Shown piece by piece: positions 17,242 to 25,382 of a stretch of 64,000 bases of DNA. The DNA comes from Sedimenticola_A sp040506425. GTDB taxonomy: Bacteria; Pseudomonadota; Gammaproteobacteria; Chromatiales; Chromatiaceae. The notes under the pieces were generated by a model. It had not been told where the DNA came from and made no database searches. It saw only the letters and a program-made list of their open reading frames with translations. A program made the translations under genes and the position numbers. The first letter of the stretch is position 1. Each line of letters opens with the position of its first letter. Location: contig OZ245051.1 in assembly GCA_965224515.1 (NCBI GenBank), positions 3,162,001 to 3,226,000 of the forward strand, given 5' to 3'.

Positions 17242-17317
17242 TTTCAAGAATATTTTCAAGGTCACTCTGTATATCGAGTCACCTGTACCACAAAAAACTC
17301 ATACGCAGTCATAGTGA

Positions 17318-17350
17318 AACCTTTCAAATCTGAAAGTGGATTGAAAGGTT
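17318..17350 (+). promoter_or_regulatory. TctD-type direct-repeat box upstream of tctC
   Basis: The box GAAAGTGGATTGAAAGG (17332-17348) has two GAAAG elements 11 bases apart and ends 55 bases before the tctC start. It is embedded in a perfect 10-base inverted repeat AACCTTTCAA / TTGAAAGGTT (17318-17327 and 17341-17350). Four further copies of the 17-mer occur in this island, all with the same orientation to their gene. Confidence 0.75.
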
Positions 17351-17403
17351 CCAGAGTTACGGTTATCCAGTACAACATTATAAAGCTCACTGGAGGAAAG
17401 ACT

Positions 17404-18516
17404 GTGTTTACTCGAAAATCCATTAACAGACGTACGTTTATCACTGCCACCGCATCGCTTGCGGTGGCTACATTCGCCGGCTTGATGGTTGCCCCTTCTG
17501 AGAGTGGTGCGGCAAGTTTTGACGGCAAGCGCGTAGAGTGGATCATCCCCTTCAAAGAGGGTGGTGGTTCAGATACCTGGGCTCGTTTCTATGCGCCGCT
17601 GCTGTCCGAAAACCTGGCTGGAAAGCCTGTAGTAGCTGTAAAGAACATCCCCGGTGGCGGTTCGACCAAGGGTGCCAACCAGTTCCAGTCCCGCGCCAAG
17701 CCCACTGGCCTGACGGTGCTTGGAACCTCCGGTTCAACCCAGTTCCCCTATCTTCTTGGTGACAAACGGGTCAAGTATGAGTACAAGGACTGGCAGGTCG
17801 TTCTGGCCACAGCTACCGGGGGCGTCTTCTACATCAAACCCGGATTGGGCGTAAAGTCTGCGGCAGACATCACCAAGCTCCGCGGTCAGGATCTGAAATA
17901 CGGTAGCCAGGGAGCGACCTCTCTAGATCTTATTCCCCTGCTCGCCCTGGATCTTCTTGATATCGACGTGAAAGCGGTATTCGGCATGAAAGGTCGAGGT
18001 GCCGGTCGCCTGGCATTCGAGCGCGGGGAGACCAACATCGACTATCAGACCTCATCCTCCTACCTGAAGAAGGTCACTCCCCTGGTTAAGGAAGGTGGCG
18101 CATTACCCATCATGACCTGGGGTGCCCTGGATGCAGATGGTAACCTGGTCAGGGATCCGACCTTTCCCGATCTCCCCCACTTTGCAGAAGTCTACGAGAT
18201 GGTTCATGGCAAGAAGCCATCCGGCGACGCATTCAATGCCTGGAAAGCATTCTTTACTGCAGGTTTTGCAGCGCAGAAGATGATTTTTCTGCCCAAGGGT
18301 ACGTCTGACGATGTTGTTGCTGCCTGGCGTAATGCTGCAGCCAAGACAGTGAATGCCCCCGGTTTTGCGGAAAAATCCAGAAAGGTTCTTGGTGTCTATC
18401 CCCAGGCTACAGGTGAAGATGCTGTCAAGCGTATGCAACTCGCAGTCGGTATTGAGCAGAGTGCTATTGACTGGGTTCGTAACTGGCTAACCAGCACATA
18501 CAACGTAAAACTCTAA
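17404..18516 (+). CDS. tctC: Tripartite tricarboxylate transporter binding protein
   Basis: 370 residues. The GTG at 17404 is chosen because GGAGGAA lies just upstream; the frame runs open to 17314 over the regulatory box. The N-terminus carries a Tat-type signal (SINRRTFITATASLAVATFAG), unusual since many TctC proteins use Sec. The mature protein is a Bug/TctC family binding protein (VEWIIPFKEGGGSDTWARF; GTSGSTQFPYLLGD; GKKPSGDAFNAWKAFFTAGF). It captures a tricarboxylate-like acid for the TctAB permease. A terminator-like hairpin follows it, then the tctA-tctB fusion. Confidence 0.92.
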   Translation: MFTRKSINRRTFITATASLAVATFAGLMVAPSESGAASFDGKRVEWIIPFKEGGGSDTWARFYAPLLSENLAGKPVVAVKNIPGGGSTKGANQFQSRAKPTGLTVLGTSGSTQFPYLLGDKRVKYEYKDWQVVLATATGGVFYIKPGLGVKSAADITKLRGQDLKYGSQGATSLDLIPLLALDLLDIDVKAVFGMKGRGAGRLAFERGETNIDYQTSSSYLKKVTPLVKEGGALPIMTWGALDADGNLVRDPTFPDLPHFAEVYEMVHGKKPSGDAFNAWKAFFTAGFAAQKMIFLPKGTSDDVVAAWRNAAAKTVNAPGFAEKSRKVLGVYPQATGEDAVKRMQLAVGIEQSAIDWVRNWLTSTYNVKL

Positions 18517-18529
18517 TGCTGTCTCAGGT

Positions 18530-18557
18530 ATGCGGGCATATTGCCCGCATCCTTTTT
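18530..18557 (+). terminator. Attenuating hairpin between tctC and tctAB
   Basis: ATGCGGGCA-TAT-TGCCCGCAT (18530-18550) followed by CCTTTTT is a typical intrinsic terminator 14 bases after the tctC stop. As tctAB follows 60 bases later without another promoter that I can see, partial read-through would give more binding protein than permease. Confidence 0.8.
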
Positions 18558-18609
18558 AATTGGTTAGGTCTATCCCTGCCTGACTAACCAACCTGCTGAG
18601 GAGTTCCTG

Positions 18610-20592
18610 ATGATAGAGTCATTATTGGCAGCCTTACAGACAATCCTGACAGGGACGCATCTTCTGTACCTGGTTCTGGGCGTGTTTCTTGGATTGGCCA
18701 TCGGAATTTTCCCCGGACTGGGTGGTATTGTAGGCTTGTCGCTCCTGCTCCCCTTTCTCTACGGTATGGATACCACTTCTGCCCTGGCAATGCTTATCGG
18801 CCTGGTTGCGGTCATCCCCACCTCCGATACATTTACGTCCGTCCTGATGGGTATTCCCGGATCCAGTGCATCCCAGGCAACAGTGCTGGATGGTTTTCCT
18901 CTGGCCAAGAAAGGTGAAGCCGCACGGGCCCTGGGGGCCGCTTTCTCCGCATCCTTGGTGGGAGGTTTGATAGGCGCTGTTATTCTTACCATGTTCGTGC
19001 TTATTGCCAGGCCAGTGATTCTAGCATTCGGCTCGGCAGAACTGTTCATGCTCACCATTCTCGGTCTGAGTATGGTGGGCGTACTGGCCGGCAAGAGTAT
19101 GGCCAAGGGTCTTGCGGCTTGCGGCATTGGTCTGCTGCTGGGCAGCGTAGGAGGCGCACCGGCTACCGGCGAGTACCGCATGACCTTCAATGTTGACTAT
19201 CTGACGGACGGCATTCCCCTGGTAGTGGTCGGCCTCGGAATATTCGCCTTGCCCGAGATTATTGATCTACTGCGGCAGAACCGGGCCATTTCCCAGTCAG
19301 CATCCCTTGGAAAGGGTTGGATGGATGGTCTCAAAGACATGATCCGCAACAAGTGGCTTTGTCTTCGCTGCTCTGGCATCGGCTGTATGATTGGTGCCCT
19401 TCCAGGACTTGGTGGTAGTGTGGTCGACTGGATTGCCTATGGCCACGCGGTACAGACGACCAAGGACAAGTCAAAGTTCGGTAAAGGTGAAATTCGCGGT
19501 GTACTCGCTCCCGAGTCGTCCAACAACGCCAAAGAGGGTGGCGGCCTGATCCCTACCCTGCTGTTCGGCATTCCCGGTTCCGGCAGCATGGCGGTGTTCC
19601 TGGGCGGAATGGTATTGATCGGCCTGGAGCCCGGCCCTGCCATGGTGAGTTCTGAACTGGAAACCACCTACACTATTGTCTGGTCTCTTGCCCTTGCCAA
19701 TGTAATCGGCGCAGGAACCTGCCTGCTGATCTCCAAGCACGTGGCCTACCTGACCACCATTCGCTACTCTTTGATGGCCCCCTTCATGGTCATGGTGATC
19801 TGCTTCGCGGCATTCCAAGCCACGCGTGACTTTGGTGACCTCGCTGCGTTGTTCGCAGTAGGCATGCTGGGTGTATTGATGAAGCGCTTCGGTTGGCCAC
19901 GGCCTGCTTTTCTCATCGGCTTCGTACTTGCCGACGGCATGGAGACCTATCTCTACCAGGCAGTACAGTTTGACGGCTGGGGTTTCCTTGTTAAGCCCGG
20001 TGTAATGATCATAGGTGCACTGATTATCGCATCGGTCTACTTCGGTGTTAAATATGGCCATTCAGATGACTCGGAATCTGCCGAGAAATCGGCTTCACGG
20101 CACGCGATAAACCTGACACCGCAGGCGGCGTTCGCCGGTCTGGTGGTAGTGGTTTTCGCTTACGGACTGTATGACGCATTCCAGCAGTCCTTTTTGGGTG
20201 GTGTATTTACCGGCGGCCTCTGCGCCGTGATGCTCACGTTCTCCAGTCTCGTCTTCTACAAGCTGGCCACCAGACAGATAGATGATGCTGTAAATTTCGA
20301 CAATGAAGTCGAAGCAGGATATATGGATAACCCTGAGGTCGCCCCCCTGAAAGAGTACATTTTCTGGCTCGCAGGTTTCCTGATCGGCGCCTACTTCCTG
20401 GGTTATCTCATAACAATCGTTCTCTTCTTCCTTCTGTTTCTGCGCATCAAGGCAAACACATCGATTGCCAAGACCCTGTTATTGACCACCATAGCAGTTG
20501 GATTTCTTACAGCGCTGGCCCATGTCATGGTGCTGGATTTCCCTCGCGGCCTGTTACAGGAAGCAGTCGAACTGCCCTGGCCCATTGGATAA
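18610..20592 (+). CDS. tctA: Tripartite tricarboxylate transporter TctA-TctB fusion
   Basis: 660 residues, against about 500 for TctA alone. Residues 1 to about 480 are the large permease: conserved GLAIGIFPGLGGIVGLSLLLPF, AVIPTSDTFTSVLMGIPGSSASQATVLDG and PESSNNAKEGGGLIPTLLFGIPGSGSMAV. A hydrophilic linker (DDSESAEKSASRHA) leads to about 165 residues with four helices that match the small permease TctB in size and topology (ending FLLFLRIKANTSIAKTLLLTT). No separate tctB is present. The fusion makes a one-chain permease for the TctC ligand. The universal stress protein gene follows by 21 bases. Confidence 0.9.
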   Translation: MIESLLAALQTILTGTHLLYLVLGVFLGLAIGIFPGLGGIVGLSLLLPFLYGMDTTSALAMLIGLVAVIPTSDTFTSVLMGIPGSSASQATVLDGFPLAKKGEAARALGAAFSASLVGGLIGAVILTMFVLIARPVILAFGSAELFMLTILGLSMVGVLAGKSMAKGLAACGIGLLLGSVGGAPATGEYRMTFNVDYLTDGIPLVVVGLGIFALPEIIDLLRQNRAISQSASLGKGWMDGLKDMIRNKWLCLRCSGIGCMIGALPGLGGSVVDWIAYGHAVQTTKDKSKFGKGEIRGVLAPESSNNAKEGGGLIPTLLFGIPGSGSMAVFLGGMVLIGLEPGPAMVSSELETTYTIVWSLALANVIGAGTCLLISKHVAYLTTIRYSLMAPFMVMVICFAAFQATRDFGDLAALFAVGMLGVLMKRFGWPRPAFLIGFVLADGMETYLYQAVQFDGWGFLVKPGVMIIGALIIASVYFGVKYGHSDDSESAEKSASRHAINLTPQAAFAGLVVVVFAYGLYDAFQQSFLGGVFTGGLCAVMLTFSSLVFYKLATRQIDDAVNFDNEVEAGYMDNPEVAPLKEYIFWLAGFLIGAYFLGYLITIVLFFLLFLRIKANTSIAKTLLLTTIAVGFLTALAHVMVLDFPRGLLQEAVELPWPIG

Positions 20593-20613
20593 CCGCATGA
20601 GGAGTATCTATAG

Positions 20614-21474
20614 ATGAACAAACCGAAAATTCTGCTCATGCCACTTGGTATAGGCGGAGAAGTTGAAGAGCGGTTGCATGGCGCATTGTCAGTCGCAAAA
20701 AGGCTGGATGCACATCTGCGGATACTTTATACCAGCGTCAGTCCCCAGTCGGTGATTCCGAGTGAGATTGCATTCATGTCCAAGAAGGTTGTTGAGGGAC
20801 TGCACAACGCATTCGAGCAACATGTAGGCGTGGAAGAGCAACGTCTCAAGGGATTGTTTGTAAAGGCGTGCGAATCGTTCTCAATTCCGGTTGTGGATAA
20901 TGTGATCGCGGATGGTCCAAGTGCATCATGGCTTGAAGAACGGGGCCTGCGTAGTGGCCTGGTTGCCCAATTCGGCAAGGTTGTGGACATGAACATCCTG
21001 GCCCGTCCCTCTTCAGGCAGACCTACTGCTTCATTTGAAGCGGCTGTTCTGGAAACTGGACGGCCGTTACTGCTCATCCCGAGAATACTTAAATCGTTCT
21101 CCCTGGATAGGGTCATGGTTTCCTGGAACTGCTCTGCGGAATCGAGCCGCAGTCTCATGCTTTCACTGCCCCTGCTGCAGATGGCCGGACAGGTGATCGT
21201 GGTAAGCAAGGGTATCTGTGCTGAACGCAACCCCGGACCACAGGCAATATGTGACTACCTTGCCGCGCACCAGGTTAAAGCATCGGCAAAAGTCCTACCC
21301 AGGGGGAAGCAGGTTTACAAGGGAGAAACCCTTCTGGCCTGTGCCAGAGAGTTCAATGCTGACCTTGTGGTGATGGGAGCATATAGTAAAAAACGGGTTC
21401 AGGAATCAGTGTTTGGTGGAGTCACCCAGTACATGCTGGCACACGCAGATATGCCGCTGTTTCTATCGCATTAG
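20614..21474 (+). CDS. Universal stress protein, tandem UspA domains
   Basis: 286 residues with two UspA-like halves (about 1-150 and 160-286). The second half ends with VVMGAYSKKRVQESVFGGVTQYMLAHADMPLFLSH, matching the UspA nucleotide-binding G-2x-G-9x-G(S/T) region in degraded form. GAGGAG lies upstream of the ATG. It is the third gene of the tctC-tctAB unit; UspA proteins are recurrent companions of TTT and TRAP transporters and may regulate them by nucleotide binding (known for TRAP-associated TeaD; inference here). Confidence 0.85.
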   Translation: MNKPKILLMPLGIGGEVEERLHGALSVAKRLDAHLRILYTSVSPQSVIPSEIAFMSKKVVEGLHNAFEQHVGVEEQRLKGLFVKACESFSIPVVDNVIADGPSASWLEERGLRSGLVAQFGKVVDMNILARPSSGRPTASFEAAVLETGRPLLLIPRILKSFSLDRVMVSWNCSAESSRSLMLSLPLLQMAGQVIVVSKGICAERNPGPQAICDYLAAHQVKASAKVLPRGKQVYKGETLLACAREFNADLVVMGAYSKKRVQESVFGGVTQYMLAHADMPLFLSH

Positions 21475-21534
21475 CTATAAGAGTCAAACAGCAACCAGGT
21501 ATTTCACGCGCCTTCTGGTGGAGTACCCGTGAAT

Positions 21535-22626
21535 TTATAGATTTCCATCCCAAACGCTGGCAGGAACGAAAACCTGGCCTGAAAAGAGCTTGCGGGTTGT
21601 TCTTACAACACCGGCAGAGTTCACATTCACCAACTCACCTCCAGACTCAAGATCAAGGGTGATTGCTATATGGCCACTGGGATGTTCGATTACACACTGG
21701 CTCGGCAGATTATCTTCATGTCGTGCCAATTCACCAGCCAAAGACCCTTTCAAAGCTGTGGCCACCGATATACAGATAGCTCCAGTCACCGCATGTGACG
21801 GATGACAGGAAGTGGGTACAAAATAGCGTGATGTAATGTTGCCTCCTTTCCTGGGGGAAGAAAGCAGCCCCACTTTTGGTACCACCTTGCCACTTACGTC
21901 CCCCATCCCCATTAAACGAGCCGCAGCAAGTCGTATACGTTCAATGTGTTCAAGAAACACTTTGTCCTCGTCGAGTTCCGCTTTGCTCTCATGACCGTTC
22001 TTGCCGAGTGAGGTTGCGGCTATAAGCACCATAGGCACGGAGACATCAACGCAACTGACCTCCACACCCTCGACCATATCCTTCAGATTGCCTGTTGGAA
22101 GTAGCGCACCGGTCTTGGAACCGACGATCTCCTTGAAATTGAGCAATACAGGTGCGGCCGTACCGGGAATACCATCGATTGAAGTTGAGCCTTCATACTC
22201 AACCCGGCTGCCCGGGGTCTGCACAATGGCCTCAATCAGGCTATCGGTGTTTACATTTCGTATGCGCACCAGGGTCTCCCCATCCTGCGCTTCAACCAGG
22301 CGGTTCTCGATTGCGAAGGGTCCCACACCAGAGAGAATGTTGCCGCATGAAGGGGCGGTGTCCACAAGCGCCTGTTCGATGGAAACCTGGGCGAAGAGAT
22401 AGTCGACATCGGCCTGGGGGTGATCCGAGGGGGAAATGATGGCCACCTTGCTGGTGACCGGTGTTGCACCACCTATACCATCGATCTGGCGGATGTCCGG
22501 CGAACCCATAACAGAGAGCAATACCTGGTCACGTACAGCCTCATCCGCAGGAAGGTCAGAGGCCAGGAAGTAAGGCCCGCGCGATGTGCCGCCGCGCATC
22601 AGGGTACAGGGTATTGCTGTTTGCAT
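21535..22626 (-). CDS. PrpF/GalD-family isomerase (aconitate-type tautomerase)
   Basis: 363 residues from the ATG at 22626, which has GGAGGAG 9 bases upstream. PrpF-fold features: PCTLMRGGTSRGPYFLASDLP at the N-terminus, an active-site cysteine in PSCGNILSGVGPFAIE, and a second-half cysteine in VPTSCHPSHAVTGA. The family isomerises double bonds in 2-methylaconitate, trans-aconitate or 4-oxalomesaconate. Divergent from tcuA, sharing a bidirectional regulatory region. With TcuAB nearby an aconitate isomerase role is most attractive, but GalD-like oxalomesaconate tautomerase cannot be excluded. Confidence 0.85.
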   Translation of the reverse strand: MQTAIPCTLMRGGTSRGPYFLASDLPADEAVRDQVLLSVMGSPDIRQIDGIGGATPVTSKVAIISPSDHPQADVDYLFAQVSIEQALVDTAPSCGNILSGVGPFAIENRLVEAQDGETLVRIRNVNTDSLIEAIVQTPGSRVEYEGSTSIDGIPGTAAPVLLNFKEIVGSKTGALLPTGNLKDMVEGVEVSCVDVSVPMVLIAATSLGKNGHESKAELDEDKVFLEHIERIRLAAARLMGMGDVSGKVVPKVGLLSSPRKGGNITSRYFVPTSCHPSHAVTGAICISVATALKGSLAGELARHEDNLPSQCVIEHPSGHIAITLDLESGGELVNVNSAGVVRTTRKLFSGQVFVPASVWDGNL

Positions 22627-22686
22627 GGCAATCATCTCCTCCAGCTTGAAGTATTCTGCCACCCTAGCCTGCCAAGCTATCAATTG

Positions 22687-22730
22687 CCTTTCAATAGGCT
22701 TTTGATGCCTACAGAAAGCCTAATGAAAGG
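22687..22730. promoter_or_regulatory. Bidirectional pair of TctD-type boxes, prpF/tcuA
   Basis: CCTTTCAATAGGCTTTT (22687-22703) and GAAAGCCTAATGAAAGG (22714-22730) are inverted copies of the 17-base box. The first ends 60 bases before prpF on the minus strand; the second ends 59 bases before tcuA on the plus strand. Together they form a near-perfect 16-base inverted repeat. Confidence 0.8.
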
Positions 22731-22789
22731 ATCATCTAACAAAATGGGATTATTGAAGGTATCTTCGAAATATTTTTAGGTCCGGATAA

Positions 22790-24217
22790 ATGATTGATCT
22801 CGATCGTGAATACGACGTTCTCGTAGTGGGTGGGGGCAATGCAGCCATGTGTGCTGCAATCAGTGCCGCCGAAGCGGGTGCTTCAGTGCTGGTTACGGAA
22901 TCGGCCCCCGAGGCTGAGCGTGGTGGCAATAGCCGCCATGTACGCAACCTTCGGGTAATGCACAACGAGCCCACCCAGCAGCTTACCGACAGTTATTCAG
23001 AGGAAGAGTATTGGGATGATCTGTTGCGTGTGACCGGCGGTAACACCGATGAAATGCTGGCTCGCATGGTCATCCGCGAGTCTGAGCGTGCGGCACTCTG
23101 GATGAAAAGCCAGGGCGTACGCTTTCAAGCTTCGTTAGGCGGCACACTCAGCCTCTCCCGCACCAACCCGTTTTTCCTCGGGGGCGGCAAGGCCCTGCTC
23201 AACACCTGGTACGCCAATGCCGAGCGCCTGGGAGTGACCATTGCATACCACACCGAGATTCTTGAACTAGATATTCAGGATGGCCGCTTCATGGCTGCCC
23301 GTGGAAAGAGTCGGGGCGCACCCTGTACCCTGCGCGCCAAGAGCCTGGTACTGGCCAGTGGCGGATTCGAAAGCAATATTGACTGGCTGGAGGAAGCCTG
23401 GGGCCCGGCAGCGCGAAACTTCATCATTCGTGGCACAGCTTTCAACCAGGGGAAAGTGCTACGTGAAATCCTCTCCCATGACGCTAATCCCATCGGCGAG
23501 CCTGCACAGTACCACGCAGTTGCCATCGATGCACGCGCCCCGAAGTATGATGGCGGTATTGTCAGCCGGGTGGACTGTGTCCCCTTTTCCATCGTTGTGA
23601 ACCGTAATGCGGAACGCTTCTATGACGAAGGCGAAGACTTCTGGCCCAAACGTTACGCAATCTGGGGGCGTCTTGTGGCCCAGGAGCAGGAACAGTCCGC
23701 CTATGCCATCATCGATGCGAAATCCGCCGAGTTGTTCATGCCCACCCTGTTTCCGCCAGAACAAGGGGATACAATCGAAGAGCTTGCCATGAAACTACAG
23801 CTGGATCCGGTCAAACTGCGAGAGACTGTAGACAGCTTCAACGCAGCGGTCCAACCCGGCACATTTGACAGCACCGACCTGGATGATTGCACTACAGAGG
23901 GCCTGTTCCCACCCAAGACCCACTGGGCACGACCCCTTGATACACCACCCTATTTCGGTTACCCACTGCGTACCGGCATCACCTTCACCTACCTGGGAGT
24001 CAAAGTGAACGAGCAGGCTGCCGTCATTCGCAACAATGGCAACACGTTCGACAATATTTTTGCAGCTGGCGAGATCATGGCCGGCAACGTGCTGGGCAAG
24101 GGTTACCTGGCCGGCATCGGCATGACCATTGGTACCGTTTTCGGCCGTATCGCCGGCAGCAGCGCTGCCACCAACTCCAGTACTGAGTCCAGCATGCGGG
24201 AGGTGGCACATGGCTAA
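22790..24217 (+). CDS. tcuA: FAD-dependent tricarballylate dehydrogenase TcuA
   Basis: 475 residues of the fumarate reductase/succinate dehydrogenase flavoprotein family. The FAD-binding Rossmann motif YDVLVVGGGNAAMCAAISAAEAGA is at residues 8-31; catalytic-region features follow (ERGGNSRHVRNLRV; LASGGFESN; AAGEIMAGNVLGKGYLAGIGMTIGTVFGRIAG). TcuA oxidises tricarballylate to cis-aconitate and passes electrons to TcuB. The start is 59 bases from a regulatory box. The tcuB start overlaps its stop by 8 bases. Close homologues with other substrates exist, so the ligand is an inference from the TctC/TcuB context. Confidence 0.9.
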   Translation: MIDLDREYDVLVVGGGNAAMCAAISAAEAGASVLVTESAPEAERGGNSRHVRNLRVMHNEPTQQLTDSYSEEEYWDDLLRVTGGNTDEMLARMVIRESERAALWMKSQGVRFQASLGGTLSLSRTNPFFLGGGKALLNTWYANAERLGVTIAYHTEILELDIQDGRFMAARGKSRGAPCTLRAKSLVLASGGFESNIDWLEEAWGPAARNFIIRGTAFNQGKVLREILSHDANPIGEPAQYHAVAIDARAPKYDGGIVSRVDCVPFSIVVNRNAERFYDEGEDFWPKRYAIWGRLVAQEQEQSAYAIIDAKSAELFMPTLFPPEQGDTIEELAMKLQLDPVKLRETVDSFNAAVQPGTFDSTDLDDCTTEGLFPPKTHWARPLDTPPYFGYPLRTGITFTYLGVKVNEQAAVIRNNGNTFDNIFAAGEIMAGNVLGKGYLAGIGMTIGTVFGRIAGSSAATNSSTESSMREVAHG

Positions 24218-25343
24218 GCTATCTGAAACCCTGGCCACTCCGGCCGTTGAAGAGGCTCGTCGGCAAATTGAGGTGTGTAATGCCTGTCGCTATTGCGAGG
24301 GATACTGTGCAGTGTTTCCTGCCATGGAACTGCGCCGGGCTTTCTCGGACGGAGATATTCACTACCTGGCCAATCTCTGCCACAACTGTCGCAGCTGTTA
24401 CTACGCCTGCCAGTACGCCTCCCCTCATCCGTTTGAGCTCAATCCACCAAAAGCGCTCTCTGAAGTCCGATCCGAATCGTATCAACGCTATGCCTGGCCT
24501 TCTGGATTCGCACGTCTCTTATCCAGAAATGGCGTCGTTGTCAGCCTGGTCACCAGCTTGAGTATCGCCTTGGTGTTGATTCTCGCTGTCCTTTTGCAGA
24601 CACCAGATGCACTATTCGGCACTCACACAGGGCCTGGCGCCTTTTACGCCGTGGCCTCTCACAATGTGATGGTCTACCCGGCCTCTGCTCTCTTTCTCTT
24701 TGCCATGGTAGCACTGCTTATCGGTTTTCAGCGCTTCTGGTCTCAGACCAGTGATACTCCGGTTGACCTGCGGAATAGACAGGGCTGGATACAAGCCCTT
24801 AAAGACGTGGCCACACTGCGCTACCTGGGTAACGATGGTGCAGGCTGCGCCTACCCCAACGGCGCCTTTTCTAATGCCCGGCGCCGCTTTCACCACATGG
24901 TGATGTACGGTTTCCTACTCTGCTTCACCGCTACCTCCGTGGCAACCCTCTACGATTACGTGTTCGGGTGGCTGCCTCCTTATGACTACCTGAGCCTACC
25001 TGTCATTCTAGGAACTGTCGGTGGCGTGGGATTGATCGTCGGCTGCACCGGCCTGTTCTGGATCAAGTTCACATCAGACCAGGCACCTGCTGCCAAGAAC
25101 ATGCTGGGTATGGATGTGTCGTTCATCATGCTCCTCTTCTTCGTGTCTCTGACTGGGCTGTTACTGCTCGGCCTGCGCGAAACACCTGCCATGGGCATGC
25201 TCTTGATGGTACACCTGGGCTTCGTCCTGGGGCTTTTTCTGCTGCTGCCCTACTGTAAATTCGTACACGGAATCTATCGGCTGGCAGCCCTGATTCGCTA
25301 TGCCATAGAAGATCGAAACGCCGAACACGATGCACCAGAGTGA
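24210..25343 (+). CDS. tcuB: Tricarballylate utilisation protein TcuB (iron-sulfur, membrane)
   Basis: 377 residues from the ATG at 24210, preceded by GGGAGGT and overlapping tcuA. The N-terminal cytosolic part carries two ferredoxin-like cysteine clusters, CNACRYCEGYC (about 26-36) and CHNCRSCYYACQYA (about 62-75). About six membrane helices follow. TcuB re-oxidises the TcuA flavin and feeds electrons to the quinone pool. The TcuA-TcuB pair is diagnostic of this family; the TcuC permease of Salmonella is replaced here by the TctC/TctAB system. Confidence 0.92.
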   Translation: MAKLSETLATPAVEEARRQIEVCNACRYCEGYCAVFPAMELRRAFSDGDIHYLANLCHNCRSCYYACQYASPHPFELNPPKALSEVRSESYQRYAWPSGFARLLSRNGVVVSLVTSLSIALVLILAVLLQTPDALFGTHTGPGAFYAVASHNVMVYPASALFLFAMVALLIGFQRFWSQTSDTPVDLRNRQGWIQALKDVATLRYLGNDGAGCAYPNGAFSNARRRFHHMVMYGFLLCFTATSVATLYDYVFGWLPPYDYLSLPVILGTVGGVGLIVGCTGLFWIKFTSDQAPAAKNMLGMDVSFIMLLFFVSLTGLLLLGLRETPAMGMLLMVHLGFVLGLFLLLPYCKFVHGIYRLAALIRYAIEDRNAEHDAPE

Positions 25344-25382
25344 GTGCCTGAAGTTAACTCTGTCTTCTAAAGGAGAAAGACC

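Noticed and set aside
17243..17264. TTTCAAG repeat just after dctD
   Set aside because: Resembles the regulon box but its repeats are 12, not 11, bases apart and it is not at the common distance from a start codon.
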